From assembly GCA_904063045.1 (NCBI GenBank), contig CAJFCJ010000022.1, positions 558,001 through 622,000 on the forward strand: a DNA stretch of 64,000 bases, in the 5' to 3' direction. The notes under the pieces were generated by a model, which was given only the letters and a program-made list of their open reading frames with translations, searched no databases and was not told the origin of the DNA. The position numbers and the translations under genes are program-made. This DNA is from Dimorphilus gyrociliatus. Taxonomy: Eukaryota; Annelida; Polychaeta; Dinophilidae. Of the stretch, positions 9,901 through 22,178 are shown piece after piece. Position 1 is the first letter of the stretch. Every line of letters begins with the position of its first letter.

Positions 9901-12900
9901 TCAAATTTCCTTTTTCTTTGGTTCATTCCCTTGTTCATCAATTTTCTGCAAGAGCCAGTAAGTTGTCATCTCTCCTTTGCCCTATTTTATCATTTATCAA
10001 CAGAGGCCATTATTTTATACGCTTTCTTCAAATTTAATAACTTATATACAACTCTTTTCGTCTATTTAATACCTTTATGGGAATACTTCCTCGTTCTTCT
10101 ATCTTGTACCCTCCTCCCGCTACCTTTTCTAGAGCGTCTTTTGTAAAAGGACTCAGGTGAACTTTTGATGGTTTTCCGTTACTTTCCATAATATTTGCAG
10201 TAATAACTGTATCTCCGAATAAACAATATCTACGAACGAAAAGGTCGTCAAATATTTCAAGGTTGACAGTTTTTTCCAGACTTACCTGGGCATTGTTTGG
10301 CCAACAACTCCAGCTGCGCAAGGGCCGGTATGAATACCTATTCTTAAATGTATTGTCAAATCTGGTTTGTGCCTGACTTGAAAACTTCCGACGCTTTTCG
10401 ACAAGTGTAGGGCAACGTCGGCTATTTCTATCACGTGTTTCATTCCATTTCGACGCGGGGCGCCCGACACTACCTGCAATGATTTTGTTTGTTATGGTGT
10501 CATAATGGAAAGCCTACTTAGATTATATAAAGAAAAAAACATACAACATACGCATCTCCAATCGTTTCAACTTTATAAACGTCATACAAACTTAAAATGT
10601 CATCAAACAGGGTATATAAATCGTTAAGGAGATCAACAACTTGCATTGGAGAACTTTGCGAGCTAAGAGAAGTAAATCCAACAACATCGGAAAAGAATAT
10701 CGTAACTAAATCGAATATTTCTGCTTCAACTGCACAGCCACTTTTAAGTTTTTCAGCAACCATTCTATATAATATACAATTGTCTATAGTCTATTTAATT
10801 ACTAAATTACTGCTAAGCCATCTTACGGAGGTAACATTCTGTATAGGAGAGAATCGGTTTTCTTCTTTTCTTCTATAAGCATTTTAGTTCTATTCTCGAC
10901 GATTTCCTCCAAATTATTAGCATACTTTTCCAGTTTAGTTATCATTGTATCCATAATATTCGAATCCCTTTTTTATTGAATAGTTAACAATGCAATATGC
11001 TTTGCCATACATATTTATACAGTGCATATAGACAATATATATATAAGTATACATTGTGTATATTGTATATTTGCCATTTTAGTGGTTATTTAATTAACGA
11101 GCTACTTACTTTCCAATATTTATTTTGCGTACAGATTTTGTAATTTTCTCAAAATTAGGCCTATCGTGGGGATTTTCATTCCAACACTCTTTCATTAATT
11201 CTATGTATTTATCATCATCTTCGTCCAACTTTAAATCTTCTGGCTTTGTAGGTCTAAGCGGCGGTTTTTCACCATTTTTTACTCTTGTTATCAATTCTAT
11301 ATTGACATTGAGAGAAATTCAAAAGTAGATAATATAATAATAATACTATTATCTCTAGATTAAATTAATTACCTTTAGGCGAGAGAAATGTATTGAAATA
11401 TGGAAGTCCCCTAAATAGAATTTCGCTAAGAACCATAGCGAAACTATAGACGTCTCCTTCTTGATTACCTATAGGTAACGTTCCATCTTGAATAGTTAAG
11501 GGTTGAGAACGAAGAATTTCGGGGGCACACCAAAGCAGTTTTTTATAAATTTGATATTCCGCGACTCCCTCTTTTTTTAAATTTGATTGAAATTGTAAAT
11601 TCCTTAGTTGATACATTCCGTAAGAGCCAATCCTTAACACCCATCTACTATCTATAAGACAACAGCCGCTTGTCAAACTTCCGTGATATTTTAAAATTGA
11701 CGAATGAAGAAAATTCATTCCTGCAACAATGGTGAAAAGATTCAATACAATATATTTTTAATAGTCTCTCTTGAAAAACCTGATATTAAATCTTTTATTA
11801 AGGATCTCTTGAATGAACTATCCAATGTTAGATCATCATTTTCCAATATATCTTGTAGACTACCTCTTGAACAGTACATCCATAGAATGTGTGCTTTTGG
11901 AGGTTCAAGACTTAGACCAATAAAGGGATTAACATTTTCGTGATTCATCTCTTTCATCTATGTAAAAATTATATAAATATTAAAGGGTTTAGGTGAAATA
12001 CAATTGACTGTAATTTACTAATCAACTACCTCTTTAAGTTCTCTTAATCTTTCTCTTGTTAAGTTAATGGTAGCATTCTCCAGAGGAAATATTCTTACCG
12101 AGACCGTTGTACCTTTATATAACGCTAATCTGGAATAAATTTGCCCAACTGATTTTACAGATGCATTAGACGGTTGAGAAGAATTTGAATGGATACTTTT
12201 AGCACTTAAATTCACCTTTCATTGAATATACGAAGGAAAACAATGAATATTATTTTTTAAAAAAATGTTTCTTTTTACCGCGCTAAATGCCCCTTTATTA
12301 ATTAATTCGACGTCTTCGACGTTAATTTTCCAAATCATTTGATATATATCCGCTTCTAACTTTTTTCTCCTGTTAAAACAAAAGTTTTTATTTGTTTTTT
12401 TAAAAAAACAAAACTATAGATTAATAAATGTTTACCTGAAATAGATGGATATCGCTATCGATACGAGTATTAAAACTAAACATGCTACCCCAATGCTTAT
12501 ATATAGTGCATTGTTATCTGTTGAAAGATTATAATGTTATTTCAGACAGAAAGTGTTAAAAGTTAACCTGTGGGAGGAGAAGGGCAAAATTCATTGGAAA
12601 AACCACATTTAGGAACGTCGGGTGGAGGAAGGCCAGTTTCTGTCTGCCAATTGGTTTCTGAATACACTGTAATTTCACTTCCATTGCCTGATCTACCAGT
12701 TAAAATTACTTCCAACCAGGGAGTGTACTCATTCTTATCTCCGTCGAAATGCCAAACCCAATAGTCTGGTAACCTATCAGCTTTTGAATCTACTTCAATC
12801 CTACCAAATTTTGAACGTATATATCTACTTTTTGACTTTTCCATCATCCAATCAATATCTCTAACTGATTTATTAGCCTGAATGGTTTCATTCATCACAT

Positions 12901-14552
12901 TACACAGAAAATACGTCGTTTCATAAACAAATATAGCTTCGACACCAGCTGTCCAGTTATTGTTTAAATAAATGGGACTGAAGAATGGGGCTTTTGCAGT
13001 TTCAATGGGAACATCGTCCCTAAGGAATGTTTGAATACGAGATCCAGCCAATGAGCTTAGAGTTATATGTATAAGAGGCGCAAAATATTTTTTGTTTTCA
13101 ATGGAATCTCCCCAAGGTTTTGTGGTGAAGCTAGTCGGGACGCCGGAATAGTAAATGAAGGCGTAATCTTTTGCAGTCATTTTTAACTTTGCGGCAGTAT
13201 ACATCATAATTCCGATTTGTTCGGTTGAAAAGCAACAAATGACAACTAAAAGAGAGGATAGATAATGATAAAGAAAAGAGCTGAAGAAATTGTTTATTAC
13301 TAACTTCTAGCTCCAACCGCAATTCTCTTTAGATATACTTCCATCTCCTTTTCTTTTTCGTAACTATTAACAATAATCTTATCAGTAACTTTTAAATCCG
13401 ATCTTTCGTTAACCATTCGCTCAATGGATTGCGAAACCGAATTGCAGAATGACGTATGCGATATCATTAACGCAACCCTTTTCCATTTCAGATAATCTAA
13501 TAAATGGATTATTGTTGGACTCATTGTATCTAAACTCGGCAAACCGGGTCTAACAAGGTTTTTATAGATGGATTTTGTATTCAAAGTTGAATCATCCGAT
13601 CCGCTACTGTAGAGCATAATGTTTCTATAAGCTGCGTAAATTGCGGACACTTGTGTTACTTGAAAGAAAAAGTAAACAAAGGATATTATTATAAATTTAA
13701 TTAATTTATTAATTATTAATAATCATACCAGTTGAACAGAAAAATCCAAGAAGAATGTCTATATTGTCTTTATCAATCATTTGGAATACTGCTCTTGATC
13801 CTAATTGGCGAGCGCACATATCATTTGTCCACACAAGGCTAAATTAGTGATAAAGGAGATTTATTACGAATAGTAACTATTCAATATTCAATTATTTAAT
13901 CCCTTGTTCCACTCCTCTAATACATATAGCTTCTTCATTATTTCAGACTAAGGAAATTGAAGAGTTATGTAAGAAGCTCATAAGGAAAATACTTAGTGAA
14001 ACATGTTGGACAGCCGCAGAGAATTTATCTTGACTAAAGACGATAATGGTCGCATATCTGTCTTAAAGTCTGAAAGGTAATAGAGCAAAAGCATCGACAG
14101 TAAATGATTATAGAGAAGGTATTATACCTTCTGCAAAGTCAATGAAGGTTATTTTATGCTTAAATCTTAACAAAAGAATGTTGATTTAGTAAGAAAAAAT
14201 TAATTAAGATAGCATTTATGTAATAAGATAGTGTGAGATTAACGTCTAAACATCCTAAGTATACAATGTTTCCTGCGTAATATACAAAAAGTGGAGTCGT
14301 TGATTTAAAATTTCTTATACAAAATACTATTGGCAATAAATAAAATGAATTGAATTACCTTATATCCGAGTCATTACCAATTAAACCTTCTTCTCTACAA
14401 TCTTTTATTGCGACATTTATTGCACCGCCAACTGATTGAGCCGACAATGGATTGACGCCACTTGGATTGTCGAGTAGGCTAATACCTATTCTGAAGTTTT
14501 TTATAGAGAAACAATAGGGAAGAAGACAGAGGCTGAAGAATATTTTACTCAT
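9901..14552 (-). CDS. Receptor guanylate cyclase A, probably catalytically dead
   Basis: Fifteen exons on the minus strand: 14359-14552, 13729-13838, 13305-13658, 12568-13245, 12436-12517, 12279-12369, 12030-12215, 11780-11957, 11373-11720, 11110-11296, 10827-10967, 10545-10764, 10286-10473, 10073-10229, 9901-9981. These total 3195 nt (1064 residues), the normal size for natriuretic-peptide-type receptor cyclases. Order: signal peptide (1 to about 17), periplasmic-binding-like ligand domain (to about 445), transmembrane segment (about 446-472), kinase-homology domain (about 473-803), coiled-coil helix ([16 protein letters not shown]), cyclase domain (about 850-1038) and a short tail. The cyclase keeps FFSDVVGFT, the guanine-selecting Glu (VETIGDAY) and Cys (RYCLFGDT). 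But the NTASRMES motif reads ITANIMES, so the Asn and Arg that stabilise the transition state are both Ile. The kinase-homology Lys is also Arg (VSVR). The frame is intact, so it is not an ordinary pseudogene. Confidence 0.88.
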
Positions 14553-15778
14553 ATTCTATCAATTCTTAAAAAAAGAAATGGAACTTTTCCATCTATCAAT
14601 ATTTTTAAAGCGACATCTATGCGGAATTAATTGGGTAACTTTGAGTGGAAGGAGAGTTAAGGAAGAAAAAGAAAGGGGAAGAAGCACGATATTAGAGATA
14701 TGAAAAGGCTATTCTGATAAAGTTAATCAAGAGAAAGGTTAAAATTTCATTTTAAGACAGATATACAATTAACTAATCTGGTGAAAGGCTAATAGAAAGT
14801 TGTAAAGCAAATAATTTGGTAAACAGTAGTTGTCAAGTAGGCCAGAAAGATATATATAGTCAGTTAGCTAATTAAGCGTCTCTATTCCAAAAGCTATAAC
14901 ATTCTACAAAGTTACATTACTTTTGATTCACCAAAGAATTATCGAAGAGAGACGAAATCTATATTAAGATGTTCAAATAATAGAGACGGGAAAAAGTTCT
15001 AAAACTCTATTTTATTCTTTTATCCTTTTGAGATGAAAGAAAAAAAGATTGAAAGGAAGAGAAGAGTTAAGAAAATATTCATTTTTAACCCTTTCTTAAC
15101 GAGTATAAATTTTCTATTGCTTTTCATTTGTGAATATTGTAAATAATAAAAAAAGTAAAAAATGCTTTTGGCTTGATACACTTGAAAAAAAAAGTCCTTT
15201 GTTCCTTTACATTTAATTGGTAGTACCGAATTTTTCCTTTTGTTGAATATGTATTATATAAGTTGGTTAATTGCTTGACTGCTAACACCATCTTTTATTA
15301 ATAAGAATGAATAACAGGTACAAAAAAAACGAAGTAAATTTACAATTTTGAATATTAATGTATGAAGTCGTCTTGTTCTCCTTCTTTTAAGGCTAATCCT
15401 TGTCTTTTTTTATCAAACAATTTGGCCAGATTGTAGGCAATTGTTGTCTAGGTGTTTCATATCTGTTCTGCTTGTGTATTAATTATGAGTAGACCGCATT
15501 CCTTAAGTATTCGTTCAATATATTGTATAACAATAGAGAGACGAGTCTCATTAAAAGACAATACGTAACTTAACCAAAATAATTAAGGTAATCCAGAACA
15601 GATATGAAACATCTGCAAAAATATATGAATATAGTTATATATACAGTAAATACATTTGTATCTCTTTTACAAGAAATATAGCAAAAACAGTAGATCAGAA
15701 CAAAAGTTACAGCTATTTAAAAACATTATCTTAACAGATACAAGAGATGATCAAAGAAATTTTTCTCATCTTTCAGTT
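14553..15778. other. Spacer between RGC-A and RGC-B
   Basis: About 1.2 kb upstream of RGC-A, so it should include its promoter. It holds an 18-bp perfect inverted repeat (listed separately) and otherwise AT-rich unique-looking sequence. No gene seen. Confidence 0.5.
15453..15611. repeat. Inverted repeat, 18-bp arms, about 123-bp loop
   Basis: The left arm TGTTTCATATCTGTTCTG at 15453-15470 is the exact reverse complement of 15594-15611. It lies just downstream of the RGC-B stop codon on the minus-strand sense, so it could be a 3' UTR hairpin, the ends of a small MITE, or a regulatory palindrome. Confidence 0.7.
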
Positions 15779-17135
15779 CTAACCAATCAACCAATAAGTC
15801 TCCATTTCACCTTTACCCTGTTATTAGATACAAACAATTATTCTGGTTATTACGAAAATTACCAAGATCAAATCACATTACTTTCACTAGAATAGATCCT
15901 CTTTTTTCAATAGTATAATCGTCTTTTGCAACCTTCTTTAAACAGTCTACGAAGTAAGAGCTAACGTGAATTTTGAATGGTTCGCCTGTACTTTCCATCC
16001 TACTTGCCGTATTAACTGTGTCGCCGAATAGGCAATACCTATTCAGGTTATTTTAAGCAATTGTTGTTTAAGCAATTATTATATATATATAGAGTATATT
16101 TAAATAATGATAATGATAGTAATAAGGAAACCTTGGCATACTGAGACCAACAACACCTGCTGCGCATGGACCAGAATGTATACCAATTCGTAAGTTCAAT
16201 TGTCTTTCTGGGGCGTGTCTAATTTGAAAACCAAGGACGCTTTTCAGCAAATGTAACGCCACTTTTGCTATTTCTCTTCCGTGGTTCATACCATTTTTTC
16301 TAGGTACACCAGAAACCACCTTTTTAAACGAAAACAAAAAAACACGTGTGCTTTTAGCTGGATAAAAAAGATAGACAAATAACAAATAAATACCATATAA
16401 GCGTCCCCTATAGTTTCAACTTTGTAAACATCGTACAAACTCAAGATATTGTCAAACAAACTATACAAATCGTTCAGAAGATTAACAATTTGTATAGGTG
16501 TACTTTCAGAGCTTAATTTTGTAAAGCCAACAACATCTGAAAAGAAGATTGTTGAAGATTCAAACATTTCAGCTTCTATTATTTCACCAGATTTTAGTTT
16601 TTCGGCTATTGTTCTATTTTCAACAATTTTAAGAATTCACCAATTTACATCTACAATTTCAAATCTTTAATTGTGTCACTTACAATGGTAGCATTCTATA
16701 CAAAAGACTGTCAGTCTTTTTCTTTTCTTCTATCAGTTCGCAAGTTCTATGTTCGACAATTTCTTCCAGATTATTAGCATATCTTTCCAGTCTTTCTATC
16801 ATAATATCCATAATATTTCTACTGTATTTTGTAAATGGTAATTAAAAATTAGCAGCTTGTAATAACCTTCATTGTTTTTTAATTGTTTATTTGCTTACTT
16901 TTCTCTAGAAAATTTTTTGATTTTTCTCAAAATAAGCTTAAAATCTGGTCGTTCTTCAGTATTCTCCGCCCAACAATCAACCATTAAACTCTCCATTAGT
17001 CTCTCTTCGTCTTTCTTTACAGAATTATCATTTGCTGTTGGTCTAAATGGTTCACCACTTACTCCTATTATTCTTTCAACGATTTCTGTGTGATATTTAA
17101 CTTCTTAGTTCTTCCAATAATAGTCATTCTCTTTA

Positions 17136-17170
<35 letters not shown>

Positions 17171-20100
17171 TTTTATTATAGTTTACTTACCTTTCGGAGT
17201 TAATTCGCAATTGAAAAATGGCATTCCTCTATGAATAATTTCCCAAAGTATAATTCCAAAACTATAAACATCTCCCCCCTGACTTCCCATAGGTAGAGTA
17301 AGTTCAGTGTAATTTGTCAAATGTTCCCTTAGTAATTCTGGCGCGTGCCATAAAAGTTTCCTATAAGCTTCGTATTCTCCCGTTGTACTATCCCGAATGT
17401 TTGATTGAAATCGAATATTCTTTAAATCGTATAGGCCAAATGAACTGATTTTCAATGTCCATCGACTATCAATTAAACAACATCCACTCGACAGATTCCC
17501 ATGAAATTTCAAAGAAGATGAATGAATATAATTCATTCCTGTAAATATTCACAATCGTAAATATTGAAAAGACAATTGCAGATATTGCAGATAGTTTATA
17601 TATATATATTGAAATTGAACATTATAGTTTATTAGTATGCTGTAGCGGGGAATGGAAAGACATACCTGACGCCAGATCAGAAATTAAAGACTTTTTGAAA
17701 AGATTATCGAGAGCAATATCATCGTTTTCGAGAATATCTTGAAGACTTCCCTTAGAACAATAAGTCCACAATATATGCATCTTATTACTTTCAAGACATA
17801 TACCAACAAACGAATTGAGATTAACGTGTCGAATTTCAACCATCTTGATTTTATTGAAAAGATAAAGATAGGCATAAAAGTGAGCAAGAAGAAAAGGAGA
17901 GAGAAAAACCTCTTTTAATTCAATCAACTTTTGTCGATTAAAAGGAAACGCAGTATTATGATTAGTATTAATTTCTTTAACTGCGACTGTTGATCCTTTA
18001 TAAGTCGCAATTCTTGTGTAGACCTGTTTCTCCAAATTCATTATCTTTGAACGTTGCGAGTAGTCAGAGCGTAGACTTTTAGCGCTGAGGCTCAACTATA
18101 AATATAGCGTTTGTTAGAATAAAGTGTTTGCTATCAATTTAAAGATGGAAGTATTTTATATAAAGATGTTAAAACAGTGTAAACGCAGAAAAGTAACTTT
18201 CGTATAAAGAATAATTGTTAAATTTCGTCCAAAATCTGAAAGTTAAGTTTATTCTGCGTATACTACTGTACTCTTAAGTTTGTTTATACAGAGCTTATAG
18301 CTCCTCTTTGAAGATTTCGTATATCTTTGATATCAATTTTCCATCTCATTTGCTGCAGTTCAATTTCTTTCCTCTTCCTTCTGTTTTATTATTTATTATT
18401 GTTATTTTTCGTTTTGTTTTTCTTTCTTCTCCTTTATTTCGAAAGAGAAATAGAAGAGTAGAAAGAATAATTTAACTTCCCTACCTAAAGATAAACAAGG
18501 CTACAACAAAGGAAATAACCAGGAATATGATAACTGAAGATGCAGCAATATATATAGGCCTATTATCTGCAAGAATGTGAAAGAATTCATTAAATAGTAA
18601 AGAAATCTATAAATCATAATTGTGTCATCTTTATTGAACCTTTAGGCGTTGGCGGGCATAATTCGTGTTTAAAGCCGCAAAGAGGAATATCAGGGGGAGG
18701 TAGCTGGTTCTTTGTTGACCACTTGTGGTTATAAATAGTATTTATTTCGGACCTGTTTGAGTGAATTTCCGTATTAAAGGTAATATTCAGCCATTGACGA
18801 TACGATCCCGTAGTTGTATCGTATCTCCAAAGCAAATAATTGGGCAATCTATCGCCATTAGAGTCGATAGTACCATCTCCAAATTTTGTTTTGAACTTTC
18901 TATTTTTGGTAATACTCATCATCCAATCAATATCTTTAACGCTTTTCCCTTGAGAAACAGTTTCGTTTATGATATTACAGAGTAAATAGGTGACTTCGTA
19001 GGCAAACACCGAATAACCAGTTACTGTCCAATTTTTCTCCAAATATTCCCTCTTATAGAATGGATACTTGGATGACTCGAGCGGAATTCTGCTTAGAAAC
19101 TTATCAACTGTCGGTCCGGCTAGAGAACTAAGAGTTAATTGTATTAATGATTCAAAGCCGTCTTTAATCTTTTTTTCTTCATTATTCTTAATAATATTGC
19201 CCCAAGGTCTGACCGTAAACTCATCTGGAACTAGAGTAAAATAGAGAAAAATGTACTGATTAGCCGACATTCCGAGCTTATTAGCGATCTGGATCATTTC
19301 CCTTATCTGAATTTGTCTCAAACAGACAACGACAACTGATAAAGGAGAATAAGTTTTAGGTTTCTAAAGTTTGATTGAAAAGAAGGAGCTTACTTCTGGA
19401 AGTCATGGAAATTTTACGTAGCGCTGATTCTAAGGCATCTTTTGAATCGTTCAGTTTCATTAAAAAAGTCTCTGCCAAGCGGAAATCTTTACGATTTCTG
19501 ATGATATTCTCTACAGATTTTATACCCAAACCACAATAATTTTCCGATACACTCATAATTGATACTGTCTTCCAATTGAAGTGTTCTAATACCTTAACAA
19601 CACTGAAGCCAATTGTATCGATATTCGGAGCTCCGGCTCTAACAAGATTAGCGTAGATAGTTTTGTTTTGTAAATCTCGATCAGCAGAAGACATACTATA
19701 AACCATGATATTTTTATATAGAGCATAAGGTGCTGTGAGTTTGGTAACTAGAGAAAAAGATAAGGTAATTAGTGTTTCATAGGAAGAAATCTACGTCATT
19801 TTCTATTTAAAACAAATTGCTAACCCCAAGAACAAACAGTTCCTAATAGTATATCAACTTTCTCTTGCTCTATAAGATCAAAGTGTACCTTCGGTCCATT
19901 TCTCGAATCGCAAAAGTCATTTACCCAAACCAGACTAACAGAAATTACAAATAAATTCTCTTCTATTCTCCTTAGTAATAAATCAATGTTTCTACTATAA
20001 ATCAGAAATAGTTTACCTTAATTTGTAGGTTCGATTCACTAGGTCATTTCGTCTACAATCTTCCAATGCAATATTGATAGCTCCTCCAAAAGTTTGCACG

Positions 20101-20267
20101 GTAAGTGGAGACTGACTAAAAGAATCATCCAACAAAGCCGCTCCCACCTTTATTTCCACTGAACAGATACAACCCCTGAAAAGAAAGATTGCAGAGAAGA
20201 AGAGAAACATGCTCGTATTGTTTATCAGTCGAAATAAACTCGAAAATGGCCGTTCCATTACGAACAC
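15779..20267 (-). CDS. Receptor guanylate cyclase B
   Basis: About 15 minus-strand exons matching RGC-A one for one. Approximate ranges: 20017-20267, 19825-19936, 19395-19750, 18645-19336, 18488-18570, 18300-18375, 17915-18095, 17669-17845, 17192-17537, 16913-17093, 16686-16820, 16394-16620, 16132-16316, 15885-16045, 15779-15817. Signal peptide ([11 protein letters not shown]), ligand domain, one transmembrane helix ([14 protein letters not shown]), kinase-homology domain with the lysine kept (VAVK), coiled coil and cyclase domain. The cyclase is canonical: [35 protein letters not shown], then the ending [12 protein letters not shown]. Predicted to make cGMP from GTP on the cytosolic side after binding an extracellular, probably peptide, ligand. 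Its exon 8-9 region is identical to that of RGC-C. Several Met codons precede the hydrophobic core, so the start is uncertain by up to 20 residues. Confidence 0.87.
17118..17777 (-). repeat. 660-bp tract identical to RGC-C (copy in RGC-B)
   Basis: Every base read matches 22126-22785 at a constant offset of 5008. The tract spans most of a kinase-homology exon, the next exon, the intron between them and a (CT)n microsatellite. It ends abruptly at both sides (A/T at 17117; CATCTT versus GGCCTT after 17777). Confidence 0.95.
17135..17170. repeat. (CT)n microsatellite in RGC-B intron
   Basis: CT dinucleotide run with one TT interruption, in the intron 3' of the kinase-homology exon. Same length as in RGC-C. 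Confidence 0.9.
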
Positions 20268-20687
20268 CGTCTGACGTTGTTTGTTATGGACATATGTGAA
20301 TATTTAATGATTGACAAGTAATTTTTCTTTGTCAGGTAACATCATATTTTTCCGGTTCTATTATATACTCCTTTTATTTTCTCACCGGGAATAATTCTAC
20401 GCGTCACAAGACCAAAAGTTCTCGTAATTTTATTAAAACTTTACAGAAGTATAGTGTTATTCTTAAGGAAACCTTTTATTTCATTAGCTAATGCATAGAT
20501 ATCTATGGGATTTATATAATAAAATACTATACACCTTTAAAGACTTTAAAAGGTTATCATTAATTCTACAGCATTACTCATCATTTTATTAATTTATAAT
20601 TTTATTTACTAAATGAACATTTAATTAGTTTATTAAAGTAAAAGGTGACGAATTGTTATTGTCTTCTTTTTCTTCTTCCTTGTCTCT
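20268..20687. other. Spacer between RGC-B and RGC-C
   Basis: Only about 420 bp, AT-rich. It must hold both the RGC-C 3' UTR and the RGC-B promoter. No recognisable element. Confidence 0.5.
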
Positions 20688-21831
20688 TTATTTTTCTCTC
20701 TTCTCAATTAGCCAGAAAGTTTGCATATCACCTTTACCCTGCATTTATTAATAATAATAGTGTTATTTTTTGTTTATAATTTTCTATACTGCTATGTTTT
20801 AATTTACCTTTACAAATACGGTTCCTCGACTTTCCATTTCATATGAATTTGGAGCCGCCAGTTCCAAATGCTCTTTGAAATACGTACTTACATGGATTTT
20901 AAATGCTTCACCTGTAGTCTCCATTCTACTTGCAGTATTTACAGTATCTCCAAAAAGACAATACCTGTATATTTCATTATTTCGGTTGTATATACAGTAT
21001 GTATACTATGTTCGTTATTATTGTTATTATTGTCTTTAGTATCAATATTGTTATTGTTTCTTTTACCTGGGCATTATGAGTCCAACAACTCCAGCTGCAC
21101 AAGAACCCGTATGAACTCCGATACGAAGTTGGAGCTTAAGATCTTGTCTATGCTTTATCTTAAAAGTATAAACACTGCCAAGCAATGCCAATGCCATATT
21201 TGCAATTTCGATAGAGTGTTTGTTTCCGTTTTTTCTTGGAATGCCAGACACAACCTGTTGTATATTGATATATGGTTATACTACATGTATACCGTTATAT
21301 ACTGTTACCATATAAGCGTCTCCAATCGTTTCCACTTTATATACATCGTATTGATTCAATATCCCATCAAAAAGGCTGTAGAGATCGTTAAGCAAAGTAA
21401 CAATTTCCATTGGCGTACTTTCGGAGCTAAGAGAGGTAAACCCGACAACATCAGAGAAGAATACAGTTGCCGATTGGAATATTTCCGCTTCTATTGCTTC
21501 GCCCATCTTTAATTTTTCTGCTACAGTCCTATAATGATTTATCATTTAGCATTTTTTCTTGAGAACACAACAATCATTTCAAAGTATCTAATTAAAGCAC
21601 ATCTTGTCTATAGATTGAAATAAAATAATATTTACGATGGTAGCATCCTATAGAGCAGCGAGTCAGTTTTCTTCTTCTCTTCAACCAATTCTTTTGTTCT
21701 TGACGTAACTATCTCCTCAAGATTATTAGCATACTTCTCAAGCCTTTGTAGCATAACATCCATAATGTTGCTACCTCTGCAAACAATTAGCACAGTTATT
21801 AATAAAATGATACGGTAACTTTGCAAAAGCA

Positions 21832-21867
<36 letters not shown>

Positions 21868-22143
21868 TTCCAAATTTATTTGAAGGTACTAACTTTCCAC
21901 CAAGTATTGATTTTACTCTTTTCGCAATTTTACCGCAATGTGGTCTTGAATGCGCATTTTCATTCCAACAATCAATCATTAAACTTGAAAATTTAACTTC
22001 ATCATCTTGTAATTCTATTCCTTTTGGAGATACAGGCCGAAAAGGTTCGCCATTTTCTGCTTTAATTTTCTCAACAATTTCTGTGTTAATCATCTCAATT
22101 ACACACAAATATTATTTATGTTCATTAATAGTCATTCTCTTTA

Positions 22144-22178
<35 letters not shown>

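Noticed and set aside
10034-10321. Treating RGC-A as a plain pseudogene
   Set aside because: All 15 exons are in frame with consensus splice sites and a normal 1064-residue product. Only catalytic residues are lost.
17183-17536. Apparently intact small gene starting MNYIHSS, present twice (also 22191-22544)
   Set aside because: It is an internal kinase-homology exon of RGC-B and RGC-C. The Met is preceded by a splice acceptor and a split Gly codon.
20868-21512. 214-residue open frame on the plus strand
   Set aside because: It runs antisense across the RGC-C cyclase exons and introns. The minus strand carries the conserved, spliced coding sequence, and the plus-strand product has no domain.
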